From Neckera pumila (lineage: Eukaryota > Streptophyta > Bryopsida > Hypnales > Neckeraceae), in the NCBI GenBank assembly GCA_963969595.1, contig OZ018411.1:10666501-10730500 (forward strand): a stretch of DNA of 64,000 nt. The letters are read 5' to 3'. Within the stretch, counting starts at the first letter, position 1. Every line of letters starts with the position of its first letter. The position numbers were made by a program, and so were the translations under genes. This document shows, piece after piece, positions 11,528-24,569 of this stretch. The notes below the pieces were generated by a model that worked only from the letters and a program-made list of their open reading frames with translations, was not told the origin of the DNA and did not search any database.

Positions 11528-12461
11528 TTAACCCCTAAAGTTCCACAACTATGTTTTTACCAAAAATGCTCAAAAATTGCCATTTTTAGAACAAGTACCA
11601 AATTTTTGGAATAAAACTTTTTTTTGACAGATGTGACCATAGGATCTTGTAGTACATTGGTTCGAGAAGATGTAGAAACAATTTTAGAAATTTTCACCAT
11701 ATGGATTGCAAGATATTAGCATTTGAATTGACAAAAAACCTTCTTTTGTCCCTGCAAAAAAATGGGCAGCTGCGTTTCATAAGCTCACTTTTCTAAGAAG
11801 AAATGTCCAAAATGGTGGTGCTTCTTTTGATTCATTTTCCTAGACAAGTTGGTCACATGCTTGAAAATTCTCACATCATTTGGAACTCTGCAACATATAC
11901 AAAAAAAAATAGTAAGTAGATAGTGGTAGAGAATGATTCTAAATATTGAATTGTTAAGAATTCAATTATAGAACTGAAAAATGACAATACCAATGGTTGC
12001 AATGTTGTAATAAACAGTATACATCCTATGATTTTATTTATTTAAAAAAATATTGAAAATTGAGTAAGATAAAGGACTTCAAAGTTTATTTTAGAGTAGA
12101 GAATCTATAATGCCCGCAAATAAAAACTCCTCATAACTTTTGACTCATTGATCAAAATTGAATGATTCAAAGCTTTCCACATGTATATAACTCTAGAAAA
12201 CCAATTTCAAATTTTTGTTTTTGAAAAAAGTGATTTTTTCTAATTTGTCCGTATTGCCTAGTTACGATAAAAAGTAACATATTAGGCCATAACTTTTGAC
12301 TTGTATTTCCAAATGTTGTGAAGTTTGGTACATATGAAAGATATTCCTTGTCTCCACCATCTATTAAAAATTGGGCTAAGAATACAAAAATTTCTAGTCA
12401 CACGTATCTGCCCAAAATTTCTATGTAGCCAAAAAATGCATGTTGGTACTTTAGGAGTTAA
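11528..12461 (+). mobile_element. TTAA-flanked non-autonomous element (family A), about 934 bp
   Basis: The left end TTAACCCCTAAAGTTCCA pairs with the right end TGGTACTTTAGGAGTTAA. The interior contains the family signature AGATTGCAAGATATTAGC-like stretch near 11,705, which recurs at 1-715 and 18900-19834 and in reverse at 36115, 48441 and 49802. It is non-coding. It also serves as the empty-site reference for the 412-599 insertion. Confidence 0.8.
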
Positions 12462-12590
12462 GACTATAATGTACACATCTCTCGAGGGATTTACTCCCGA
12501 TTTTTTAGAAAACTAGGTGAATAAAAAATAGGGTCAATTTAATTCTTTGAACAAAAAAGTTTATACATTTCTTAAATCTACCATAGCATT

Positions 12591-12695
12591 GGTAATAAGT
12601 GGTGTAAGCAATTATAAAAAAAGTGGTAATAAGTGGTGTAGACAATTATAAAATTTTTATGGTAATAAGTGGTGTAGACAATCTTTTTAGTAAAA
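12591..12695 (+). repeat. Three-copy tandem repeat, about 35-bp unit
   Basis: GGTAATAAGTGGTGTA starts at 12591, about 12624 and 12661, each followed by GACAAT- or AGCAATTATAAAA-type sequence. It lies just upstream of the transposon-like pseudogene. Confidence 0.75.
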
Positions 12696-12768
12696 TTTTA
12701 CTTAAAAACTTACTTAAAAGACATGATGTCTAGGACACTACTTAAAACACCCCTTTCTCTTGTAGTGC

Positions 12769-15349
12769 ATGAAAGTCTACGGAGGAAGGAGGATGTGTGA
12801 CTTATTTTCACTCAACTACTATGGTCCTAGTTACAACACTGCGAAGAGGGACCACAAGAAAGGTCTGCAGCATGTCTTAGGTGAGCATGGTGAGATTTTT
12901 GCAGCAATAGTTGACATTTATAAGGACGCCAAATCTGCACATGGAATAACTGGCCTAGTTCCAGCGATACTAGCTAAAGAAGAGACTAAGGTGAGATCTT
13001 AAGTTTCATATGAACAGCATTTTGATAGCTTGACTGGTTTCTGCATGCACATTGAAAACCATGTATGTATATCAAACTACAAACCCACTGTTGGCGTAGG
13101 CGAGGCAGGTTACAACAAAATCTTAGAATGTTTTTGGGCTGACAAAGTGGGAGGTTTTGCAAGGGTTTTGATGGTCAGCCCACTCCACAAGAAGTTGCCA
13201 AGGTTAGTGTTGTGTGTGTCTTGCACTTGCAATTCCTTTTATTCGAAGTGGGTTCACAACTAGTGGGTCAAAATCGATAAATTGTGGGACAAACATTGCA
13301 AGGATGTGGTTGGACCCATTATTGGGCATGCTAGCAATGGAGAATCCTAGAGGCGCCAACTCATGCTTTGTAGAATAGTCCACAAACAGTGAGCGGTTTA
13401 AAATAGACTGGCCTGGGTAGGTGTTTATTGGGAAGTTGGATGCAGCGGAGAATGCTGGTGGGTTACATGACCAAGATTTTATTCATAACGGAAAAAGCTA
13501 ATAAATCCCATTGAATCTCCTGTCCGGACGCCTCAGCTAGGATCAAATGTAGTCACACTGACGCACTTGGGATTAACTTACAACAAGTTCACCTATGACC
13601 AACATGGGCTGAAATTAGAGGACACAAATAAAAAAGATAGGCAAAATTGGGCGTCTGCTCAGAGAATTTGCCAGAAATGGGCTAGACAGTGTCTGGCACA
13701 ATTGCGGATGTTAAAGGAGGTTCACCAGGAGTGCATCCTCGGTACAGAGTACTACTTGGAGGTTTGCTCTAACTATATTGATATTTTTCTTTCTCCAAGG
13801 CATGATTTGAGGTCTCGTATAGTTCTAGCATCCAAAGTGTCGTTCTTCTTCCTCATTTGGAAGCTTTGGTTTCAGTTTGGAAATCAATCGGTTGGAGGAA
13901 ACTCCAAAAAGTTGACTGCAACCACAAATTTTGTATCGCGACAGTGTTTCATAGACGTCCAAATGTCCTGTCACTTTGTGGCCTTGCTAATCTGCCATTT
14001 CAGAAACAAGTACCCGGATTTTGCAGTTCCCCTCCATCTTACGGGAAGTAATGCTTGTGAAATTTTTTTTTCCAAATTTGGAGGAATGGAAGGGCATGAG
14101 AGAGCTTATGATTTTCATCAGCTTGTGAGTACCGCTAATACATTGAATCGGTTGACAGCAACTGAGTTCAAAGAGAGTGGACTCAAATTTGGAAGAGTTC
14201 ATAATAAGATGAAGAATGTTTGGTCAGACCTCCACCTGCTCACAGCCAACGAAGTTCCCTGCAATCTTTCCGACTACAATTCTATTTTTATAGATGCTGA
14301 CGTCATGGCATCCTTGCAGGAGGGTTTGGCAGAGGCTCAAACCATGCTAATAGTTCTGAATATGGCCCCTGCTGATGAATGTCATGATCAAAGTTGGTTT
14401 CTAAAGCTGTGGTTGTTGGAAAGAGCTAATCCACAGCATTTTGCATATGTTCCAGCAAGTTTACCAGTTCGTGGGGAGGACAATGATGCCGAGGTGCTCT
14501 ACCATGACTTAGAAGCTAGTACATCAAGAGAAGCGATTGTGGACAACAATTCTTGCCCCAAGCTGACGCCAAAGAAGACCTTGTAGAAGACGGATCACCA
14601 AACATTGTAGTTTTAGAGTATGAGACCTGGGATGTAGTGACAGAGTTGCTGAACTCAAAGGAGCCTCAAATCAGTTGCGTAGTCCCGGCTGAAAAGGTAA
14701 TACCTTTTGTTTAATTTGGAGGCCACAACCTTTACAAATCCACTTTAGTCTCTCAGCTGAATTCAAAGCCGTTTTTGTCCAAAGACGATCTAACCAAAGT
14801 GAAGAATTCAATTTACTTTAACAATTCAGAAGATTACATCTCTACTTCATTTTCCATGGAGAGCATGCTTTTGGGTCTTGGGATGGATTGTAGGGTGTAC
14901 TTCATGCAGTGTAGTACCACGAATCCGTCAACAGCACTGAAACCAAGAGGCAAGAAGACTAGGGGAAGACCATCCAAAAAAAGTCAGCCCACTTGCATAT
15001 TAAACGGAGTAGACCAAGGCACTTGGTATATTGGAAGAGTACAGAAATTGAGACGGAAAGTGGAAACTCGTTGGAGGAATTGCAGGCAGCCAATTGACTT
15101 GCAGAACCGTGACGTCAACAGAGATAAGTGAGCAGGTAATACCGGAAACACTTGCATAATTTACCTAAATTATTTCAGAAGAGTCCTCGGTTTTTGGAAA
15201 TTCAAGTACAACCACTGCAATTCAATATGGGTGGATGTGGATACAATTATTGCACCGTCACAATGTCTTTTGATGCGGATCTCAATGTATTTGAGCTTGA
15301 TCATGTTGATGGAAATTTGTTAGATGAATTTGTTGAGAAATCAAAATAA
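12769..15349 (+). pseudogene. Decayed gene of an unclassified transposon-like protein family with an AT-hook
   Basis: Four long coding blocks lie in order: 12769-13002 (starts with ATG), 13030-13263, 13567-14586 and 14587-15349. Blocks 1 and 2 are separated by in-frame stops, and 13264-13566 carries stops and at least one frameshift. Readable motifs include GHASNGESRRR near 13327-13359, WASAQRICQKW near 13650, LTGSNACEIFFSK near 14037-14075 and, in the last block, an AT-hook-like RGRPSKK near 14961-14981 followed by WYIGRVQKLRRK near 15025-15060. A possible GT-AG intron at 14698-14756 would join the third and fourth blocks. The conserved block order and AT-hook suggest a DNA-binding protein of a mobile element; I cannot assign a named transposase superfamily. 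Several premature stops argue that this copy is dead. Confidence 0.55.
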
Positions 15350-18300
15350 ACATGTTGCTGCTGAATGTATCTTGAGTGCTCAATAGGTACCGCTACATTG
15401 TTTTTGGCGACCTGCTTTCCCTTCTATTTGGTAAGTATTTCAAATTCAAAATACAATTTCCTTTTTTTTTCAAGGGCAGGCTGCACCTGCCTGTTGTTTT
15501 TTGAAATTTTGTTTGATGACTGAGAATGCACTTAACGGGCACAATTTTTTTTTTGAAAAATGATTTTACAATTGAAATGTGTGAAACTCACATTTAGGAA
15601 AAGAAAGGTGCCCCAAATCCATATGACCATAGTCAATTGCTAGGAGATTGTGAAAATTAATGAGTTTTGACCATAAATAGCAATACGGCCCTCATGTACT
15701 GTGTAATATTTTTTGTAAATCAACATGTGAATTAGTATGATTTGAGGTATGTCAATTCCTGAAATATTCTTTTTTTTGGATGGTTTTCAATTTCATGACT
15801 CATCTAGTTAGTTTCTGACCCTCTTTTGGAGTCATATGTAGTCACTTGAGAGGTTTGCTTCTGTGGTTTTTGCATTTAAACTCCAGGGTTTACTATGCAA
15901 TTGTCATTTGTTTTCCACGTCTTAATCTCAGTTTTTGCCTCGCCTTTTTTGGTCACCCTACTCTGAATGTGCCCCATTCTTGCTGATGCTATGCAGTGAG
16001 ATTCGTAGAGGTTGCTGTTGGTTTTAGTTTTTGAATCTAGGTATTGTCTTGGGCTACTCCTTTCCGCTACTATCGTTGTTGCCTCGTGCTGGTGCTGTCA
16101 TTGTTGCCTTGTGGTTTTACGTTGTTGCTATCTTCTTGTTTTTGCGGGTTTTAGCTGTCCTGAGTAGCTGGGTTTCTGGTTTTCGGTAAGGACTTTGCCT
16201 CACTTGCATCTCACTTTGTTCTTGTTCTTGTGCACCCTAACCTCCATGGATGCTCATGATGATTCCTTGTGGTCACTCAGTTTGGAGCCCACTTTCTACC
16301 ACGCCTCTGACTTTAGCTTAGAGTACACCTTTTGCGATGCAGTGCTACCTATTTTAGTGCCGCTGGTGCAGTTTCAGGATCCATGGAAGTGGGACCAGCC
16401 ACCAGAGGAGCACCCAGCAACACTGCAGACTTTGGATTGCCTCAGGGAGACATGCGACTCCTTGGAAGGTATTTGTGGAAGGGACGGCAGAGTGGGATGC
16501 GCTCATCTTGGCGCGGCATGAGTTTTCGACGTTGCTGCCGCCAGTGTGGACTGAGGAGGATGACTTCATGCTGTTCCTTTTCCAAAAGCATTGCATCATA
16601 TTTTGTAGCAGCTGGTGGCTTACCCGATCCCTGCAGAATGACCATTGGCAAACAGCCTCCTTTGGCAACTTGTCTGCAGAGGACCTGCAAGGATTGAGCG
16701 TGGCATTGGAAGAAGGGCAGGAGTGCCTGCGTTGGGCAACAACTAGCACCCTGCATCCGACACCTTCTTTGTGGATTTCCCCAAATGATCGTGGTGCTTA
16801 TGAGTGAAGGTACCCTCCACTTCCATTTCTTTAGCACTTGTCATGTGTTGTTGTTTACAAGTGCACCGGAATCGCAGGTACTTGGCTTCTTGTGTTTGAA
16901 GGCTAGATCAATAAACCACTTAGAGCTGATAGTTTCATTAATCCCTTTTGTTTTGGTTGCAGTTAGGTACACGGGCTCTTACACTGCAGAAGATGTTGCT
17001 GAATCCGTCTGAGGTAGCTAGGACTTGAACCTCTACATTTTGCTTAAAGCATTTAGCTAATACTACTAATGCATGTGTTTGTAAACACGAGCTTTGTATA
17101 AATTTTTTGGGTATTTGGCTATGTTGTTTGTCACTGTGCTGTTGCTGCCTAAAATTCAATGAATCGATATTCAGCAGTGTTGTTGGTTTTGTGTTTTGCA
17201 GCTTCCTTCTGCTTGCCATGTTAGTGTGGGATTGTGCATTTGTACTTGAATTTGGCTTTTTTGGGGGGGATTGAAGTACTCCAACTCTTCAAAACTGGTC
17301 TAATCTTTGTGAATTCCATAAGTAACATTGTTTTAATGTTGTGAAATTGTTGGAAATTAAAGCAGCGTAAGAATTTCCGTAGGGTATTGTCTTTATTAAT
17401 TGAATGGTTGTGTGTCACTAGTTTTCTAAAGATACCACCCCTGAAGTTGTTTTCTCTCTGGCGTTGGAATGCAAGTGCTTGAATCTAGATTTATCTTTGG
17501 GAATTCTGTAAATTTGACTCCCCTTTGGAAACTGAATGTGTGCAAGTACTCCCTTTAAACCACTTACTCTTTTGTATTATGCGTTATATGTGCAATCGTG
17601 GTTCTATGCTTTGGATTCAATAATCACATTGCCTATTGAGTATGTAGTGCTTCATGATTTTGTGTAGTAGCGCAATGATTTTGTGTTTTGGAGTGTCATG
17701 TTTGTCAATGGCATTCTTTACTACTGGATTGTGTTTTCAATGTCTCCTTTAACATAATACAATTGGACTTTTCTAGTTTCTTATAGAAATTTGAATGCTA
17801 TCCTCCGCTTGCTACTCATGTAATAAATTTTGGAAAACAATAGTATTCTTTTTTGTATCGTATATTTCTACAAAGTTAAAAAAAAATAGGGTGTCAAAAA
17901 TTAGTCCCCACACCCATTTAAAAACAAAATAGGGTGCCAAAAAATACCCCTTGGTAGCTTTTTTTCTACAAATAGGGTGCAAAAAAATGCTTGCATGCAC
18001 ATAAATACCCTCCTATAAAACACCCTACTATAGCATGTGGTTACAAAATGTAAAAGGGAGTAAATCCCCCGAGACACATCTAATGAAAATTTCAATGTTT
18101 TGAGCATATTTTGTATTTGATATGAATTTTCTTCACTTTCTCTTAAAGAATGAATAGCAATTTGAAACTTTTGCAAAAAAAACAGTCTTAAGAGATGTGA
18201 TTAGATCTCTGAAAAATAAAAAATAAAAAAAAATTCATTTGAGGTAAATTGTATACATTTGGTTAGAGAATGTTTTTTTCAACCTTGTACTAAGATCTAC

Positions 18301-18899
18301 TTGATTATATAAATTTAATTTATTTGAAAATGTTTCTTTATGACCTCGCGTTAAAATGTATAGCTTCTATACACAAGAGCTTAGGTCGAATTTAAGTACA
18401 CCTATTTTTGACATTTTGAAATTTTTTAGGTTATTCTCAAAGAGTCCTAAAAATGCATTAAAAAAAAATCTACAATTTCTTTTCAATTATACTATCTAAC
18501 CTCTCAAAAGCATTAGCCATCTTTGCTAAAGAAAAATCCCTTCCCTTAAAAAAATATGTAAGTACAAATACTGTAAATATGAATATGAATATGGAAACAA
18601 GTGTAGATTTGTAATCCCATGATATTTGTCAAAACAAAGATTCCATATATTAAAAATTCATATGTTGAAATTCATAAAATGCGATTAATTTGGAAAATTT
18701 TGACCACCACTTATAATTTGCACTCCCTTTGGAATAGTTTTCAAAAATATACAACTCCGCTTTGATGATGTATGTCGGAGTAATATGACTATGTATTCAA
18801 ATACATTACCAATAAGATCTAATTACATCTTTTATAATTCAATAATACTCTATAGCAACCAAGCTCAAATATTTGTATGGATTTAGGTGTTCTCAATGC
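15350..18899. other. No recognisable gene; one coding-like patch and a short repeat
   Basis: The patch at 16195-16810 has overlapping open frames on both strands (plus-strand blocks 16195-16521 and 16475-16807) and GC content above its surroundings. The plus-strand product seems to shift frame near 16460-16480, and I recognise no domain. It could be a degraded exon of the neighbouring transposon-like gene. At 17883-17985 the motif AATAGGGTG recurs three times at 42-44 base spacing. The rest is AT-rich and featureless. Confidence 0.4.
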
Positions 18900-19834
18900 C
18901 TAACCCCTATGTCCCAAGGTCATTTTTCTATCAAAAACCACTAAAAACTGCCATTTTTGTTGCGTTCACCCAAGAAAACAAAATTTTTTTTTCTTAGAAT
19001 CGAACCAAAGGATCTTGTACTTCACTTGTCTAAGATCATGTGGTAAAAATTTCATGAAGTTTGACTGCATAGATTGGAAGATATTAGCATTCAAAGTTGA
19101 AAAAGAAAGTTTTTTTGAACACTGGCTTGCAACTTCAGATGACTTTGATTGCCATTTGTAGAAATTTTGCACTATAGACTTTGAATTTAAAAATTTTCAT
19201 GTTGAAAAACTGAATTAAAATTTTAGAAAAAAAATTCAAAAAACACACACTAGATTTTCATTCTTTAAAAAATTGTTAAATCAAAGTAGGTCCAAGATTG
19301 AAAAAAAAACTAAATTATTAATAGCTCTAAAATGGGATTGAAACACAAGAATTCCAATGGTGAGATTGTTTTAGCAAGCAAACACAATCTTGTCAAACAA
19401 TTTTTTTTTTTAATTGTGAAAATTGTATTAAGAAATGAATCCTACAAGTTAATTTTTCACAAAGATGCTCTAATTGCCCAAAAAACAAGATTGTCCATAA
19501 TTTTCTCATTATTAGTCAAAATAGAATGAACCAAAGCTTCATGTGTAGGCAAAAATATAATATTTTAGGAAAAAAATATTAAAAATTTTAATTTGACTTT
19601 TGCAATTTTTTTTGTACTTGCCCGCCAAATTTAGTTCTAGGCTTTTTGTGGTGTAACTTTTGCTCAATTGTTCCCGGTCACCAATTGAAATAAAAATTAT
19701 AAAATCCAACATAGCTAATCAGTTTTTTTATCTTATAAGAAAGTTTCAAAAAGTTTCATAAAAAATTGAGGTCATAGGAATCTGCTCAAAGTCCAATTTG
19801 TCTCCCATAGAGACAATAAGACTTTAGGGGCTAA
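18900..19834 (+). mobile_element. TTAA-type non-autonomous element (family A) flanked by CTAA
   Basis: The left end is CTAACCCCTATGTCCC and the right end is GACTTTAGGGGCTAA. Both flanking tetramers read CTAA in the same direction, so the target duplication appears to be CTAA rather than TTAA. It is 935 bases long, matching the other family A copies, with the conserved interior segment AGATTGGAAGATATTAGC near 19071. The retrotransposon remnant starts directly after it. Confidence 0.7.
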
Positions 19835-20232
19835 ACAATATGCAAATTGTCAACAACATTAGTCTAGTCCAAAATTGTCCACCATAGCATATTATATTTG
19901 AGTGAACAAGATACAGGGTCAGAAGGTGCAGTCTCCTCAACTGTCCAAACAATTCTCCTAAAAATATCAACAACCCAAAAGAACTTACCGTGAAAACCAG
20001 AAATATGAGACCAGTATAAATGAGGATTGGACCACACCCATGTTCACATCCCACCACCTACAATACACAAAAACAGCCTACAAGAATGGATTAACACACT
20101 TGCTGAGTTAGCCAAACTGCAAACATACAAGCCCGTAAAATTACTACACAATATACTCAAACTTGTATCAAAAAAGCAATCTCAAAGTATAGGCAACTAT
20201 ATGAAAAAAGCCCCCCCAAAATAAACAAAAGA

Positions 20233-22074
20233 GTGTTCAAAAATCTTAATACACCTCCACTAGACTGCATCATGGGCAAACCTAATACCTTGCTAACCAA
20301 CCCTGAGGACATTGCCAAAAAAATACACATTCAACAATCAATTAGTAACAAACCCACAATGCCATGTTATTACCAATTAGAACACCCACCGCATTGTACA
20401 TGTGGAGTGCAACAATACCCATGGCATGACTTAGATGGTTTTATCATAGTCAAACGGGGGACCCCAGACACCCTTCTACACCATTACTCCAGCAAAGAAA
20501 CATATGACATATGCTTAAAACACCTAGCCAATAACAAAACCCCTGGCCCTGACATGATTTCAAATGTAATACTAAAAAATATGCCACAATGTTTCCACAA
20601 CTTATTTTTCCTATTTTTTCAAACATTGCTATAAACAAAAACAAATCCCAGCATCTTGAAAAATTAGTCTAACCATACTACTCTATAAAAAAAGGTGACC
20701 CTTCCCAATTACCAAATCATAGGCCAATTGCACTTGCAAATACTATCTACAAATTTTTCACTAGTACCTTTAATCTAATCTTCTTCGACGAGCTTTCTAA
20801 CTATGGCAAAAAACACCAAATATTACATGATAGCCAAGAGGGATTCAGAGCAGAACAAAGCACATCTCGACAACTACAGTTGTTCATCGCAGCTCTAGAA
20901 GACGCCTGATTCACAAATCAAGACATATACATCTATTATATATAGACTTCAAAAATGCCTTTGGCTCTATAGATCATGCAAGACTCCTAGCCATAATGAA
21001 AGACCTTGGATACCCTAAAGACGTAGTAGCTTTAATAGGAAATATTTACTCACACTCCACCACAATATTTATTGGCAAACATTTTGGTAGAACTAAACCA
21101 ATACCAATACAAAGAGACACCATCCAAGGAGACACTCTAAGCCCCTATCTTTTTCTTATCTTCCTAGAACCATTATTTAGGTGGCTCCAAAGAGGCAATA
21201 ATGGCTACAATTTTGGTACATCCAAGACAACTGTTAGCTTTGCAGTATATGCAGATGACTTAGCAGCTACATCAAATAGCCTCCAATCACTTCAATTTCA
21301 ACTAAACAAACTAGACAAATACTATGAATGGGCAGATATGGACTTGGGATTACCAAAATGTGCTATTACAAGATGCCCAAACAAATCGAAAACCAAATCC
21401 GCCACCTTCAAAACTCAAATACAAGCCAAAAATATTAGCTACAAAAATCAATCAATGCCAGTTCTATATTAAAATGAACCCTGTACATATTTAGGTATAT
21501 AATTAGTGCCCTCACTAAAATGGAAATTTCAAACACACATCACCACTAAAAAAGTAACAGACCAATGTACACAACTTACAAACTACCCAGCCACAATAAA
21601 ACAAAAAATCAACATGGTAGATACTGTAATCAGAGTTGGCATAGCCTACAGCTTCTTTGTAGTTCCCTACTCTCTTCCAACAATTAAAAAATTAGATAAA
21701 AAGATCATCAGCATCTCAAAAACTATATGTGGATTACCAAAATGTATATGGCAAACATAATAGCACAACTTCCACATGAACTATTTGGATTAGAGGCCTT
21801 CTCACTTACAAATGCATACTTACATTGCATTAGCAAACAACTTAGAAACGCCCTAAACGATCCAGGAAGACTAGGAATAATTTATAGTGGACTCATTCAC
21901 CATATCCTAGCCAAATACGGAGGTGCTGAAAATATCCTCAAAATCAAACAACATGATTGCATCAGATTGCCAACAACACAAACTCTATTCCTCCTAAAAC
22001 TCAAAGCAAGCATATACCTCAAGAATATAAAAGAAAGCTTTCAACTACATGCAACAAAACTTGAACAAGAATGA
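20233..22074 (+). pseudogene. Reverse transcriptase region of the LINE-like element
   Basis: Recognisable non-LTR reverse transcriptase blocks are spread over three frames. NHRPIALAN lies near 20720, FRAEQSTSRQL near 20845, the metal-binding YIDFKNAFGSIDHA block near 20937-20980 (interrupted by a frame change), IQGDTLSPYLFLIF near 21123-21164 and the catalytic YADDL box near 21249-21263. The segment to 22074 corresponds to the thumb and connector. Open blocks are 20233-20634, 20996-21472, 21506-21760 and 21727-22074, separated by stops. It encodes no functional enzyme in this copy. Confidence 0.85.
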
Positions 22075-23779
22075 ATGTTACAAACCACTCTTATTCTACC
22101 ACGTATAAAATCCAAACTCTCTCTCAAAATGATATATAAACTCCTACTACACAACATACCCAAATAAAACACATCACGCTTCCAAGTGGCACAAATCTAA
22201 TGTCACCAGAAGACTTCAAAATATATTATCAAACTCCAACCAAAATAGAAAAAAGCACTTTGAACATAATAGAATAACTTTTCTGTTATCTAAGGTGTAC
22301 ACTTGAGTATCCAAGCCCTTGCCAAAGACACCCGATAATACGAATTCTCAATGGACAATACATATCAGACAACCAAGATTTAATCCCAAGAACCTCAAAC
22401 AATCCTCAGCATCCACCACTGCCGCAACTACTACAACCGTAGAATCCACCTTTACATATTCAAAAAAATTCACTCAAATTCCCCATATATATTATAACAG
22501 ACCACAAAACTATAGAAATAAAAGATAAATACAAAATCTCAAAAAAAATATAATAAATATTTATGCCAATGGACACTTCAAGATAACACAACTTATACTA
22601 AATGGATGCAACAAAGAGACCTCGTTCCACTTAATCAATCAACGACAATCACACACAACATCACTTTATTAACACAATACTATACAAAACAACAACATAA
22701 ATACTACAGAAACATTATCACGGCAACCTTTAACCTTGAGCAATCTAGAGATACACGATTCATCCCACCTCCAACAATGATCCCACGTATGCATACTTCC
22801 ACTACCGAATGTAATCCAAAAAAAGACATAATGACAAATACATACATCATAATAACACAAAATGAACTAACACACCTATACCTAGATATTGGTCAGCATC
22901 TCATTACTATCCCAACTACGAGGTTACAATGGTTATGGAAAAAGTACCACACAGCCATATATAGCACACATGGCCTTGTACCGCCTACACAATCATTTGA
23001 AACCAAAATCATATGGCTTTATCAGCGATACAAATATAAAAGAATCCAATAAAAATCCACTCAGAACATCGCAATACACTCTCTCACAAAACATTCTAGA
23101 CTCCCTAACAACAACATTCAACATTTCCCACTCATATTTCTCTTCACCAATAACTTGTTCCACACAAATTACACAATTTTACTCTCCATTTGACAGAGAC
23201 AAAATATTTGGATCACTTGGCAAAGCCTTTGACTACAAATGGAAAGGCATCGGCTTTGCACACCCACACAATGAGGAAACGGCCCCAAAAGCAATACATT
23301 GGGCAAGACCAGTGGCCAAACATGATCCAAACACCTTAACTATACTCACCATACCAGACATAAATTGGTACCAAAACTTCTCCCCACATATTGGAGAAAT
23401 TGAAGACACACATGTCATTGCATATTTTGCCGCAGACACTATTCCATACGAAGAACCGATAATCTTCCCTGAGCTAAATAAACAACCACGTATTGAATTG
23501 CTTGCAATACATATTCTTTGTACACATCACCAAAATCACAATATTGATCCACCCAACCAAATAAACTCTCATAACAATCCTCCAAAATATGCAAATAACA
23601 CAATACCACATACAAATTGCTGCTCCAACACCCAATAATGTAGCAGTGAACAAAAATTTGAATTGGAATAAACTCACATACACAACCATTTTGAACCCAA
23701 TAAATATAATTATGCCCCCATTGCCTACTTATGCAACTACCTTACTACCCTCTAAATAAAATTCCCACCGCAATACGGT
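22075..23779 (+). pseudogene. LINE linker region with an adenine-methyltransferase-like segment
   Basis: The first part (22075-22890) has no domain I recognise. The open block 22889-23638 contains, around 23217-23400, the arrangement AFDYKWKGIGFAHP, then KAIHWARPVA, then TLTILTIPDINWYQ. The order (Phe-rich strand with Trp-x-Gly, a Pro loop, an Ala/Trp helix, then a hydrophobic strand ending in PD-x-x-W) resembles phage-type N6-adenine methyltransferases of the Dam-like group. The catalytic Asn-Pro-Pro-aromatic loop is not intact here (AHPHN). Function is therefore inference, and this copy would be inactive. Confidence 0.4.
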
Positions 23780-24200
23780 TACTACACTGATGGATCATTT
23801 ATACCACCTAAACAATATGAAGATGGCCACTGGATACGTGAAAAAGCAGGATACGGCATATACAATCCTTCCAAAGAAGAAATCCAAATTTCTAAACGAC
23901 TACCAGGTCTACAAACTAGTTTCAGAGCCGAGCTAATGGCCATACATAAAACACTACATATAATCATTACAAAATATTCGCATGAACAAGTCCACATATT
24001 CACTGACTGTCTGAACTATCTATATGTACTCAACACACAGTTCAAACATCCTACGCTATATCGTTATTATGTAGATAAAATCATATAAGAATCTATGGTA
24101 GAAATGCTACAAAGCCATACACAACCTACGACAATTTACAAAATTAAAGCCCACATTAATATTATAGAAAATGAAGAATCGGACAAACTTGCAAAAAATG
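23780..24200 (+). pseudogene. RNase H domain of the LINE-like element
   Basis: The frame starting near 23783 reads YTDGSF, then FRAELMAI (around 23922), then HIFTDCLNYL (around 23996) and ESDKLAKNG (around 24176). These are the four acidic positions (D, E, D, D) of a type 1 RNase H. A single in-frame stop interrupts the domain near 24087. It follows the methyltransferase-like segment in a different frame. Confidence 0.75.
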
Positions 24201-24569
24201 GTACGACAAAAGAATACAAGTTTGCCTCAAAAACCATATGAATTTGCACACACTACACCATTTTACTACCAAAAAGATGAATGGCCTGTCCAATCCAATG
24301 ACATGATAAAGGCCTTCTTTGGTGCCTTCAAACATACATCACCAAGCATGATCGTGATCAAAATCTGGATATACTAGCACAATGATTCCCAAACATTAGC
24401 AAATGGACACTTAACCCGGCATAGATAACGAGCTCTCTAATGAATTTTGGACTAACCCGAAAATAACCGACTCACAAAAAACAAGCTTACTACAATTCCG
24501 TACCGGCCAATACATGAGAAATGCTAGAAAACAACTATTTTTGGCATAGCAAGATTTCCATCCATCACA

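Noticed and set aside
16354..16837. Two 131-codon minus-strand frames
   Set aside because: Both overlap plus-strand frames in a GC-richer patch; no domain, no splice context, so no gene called.
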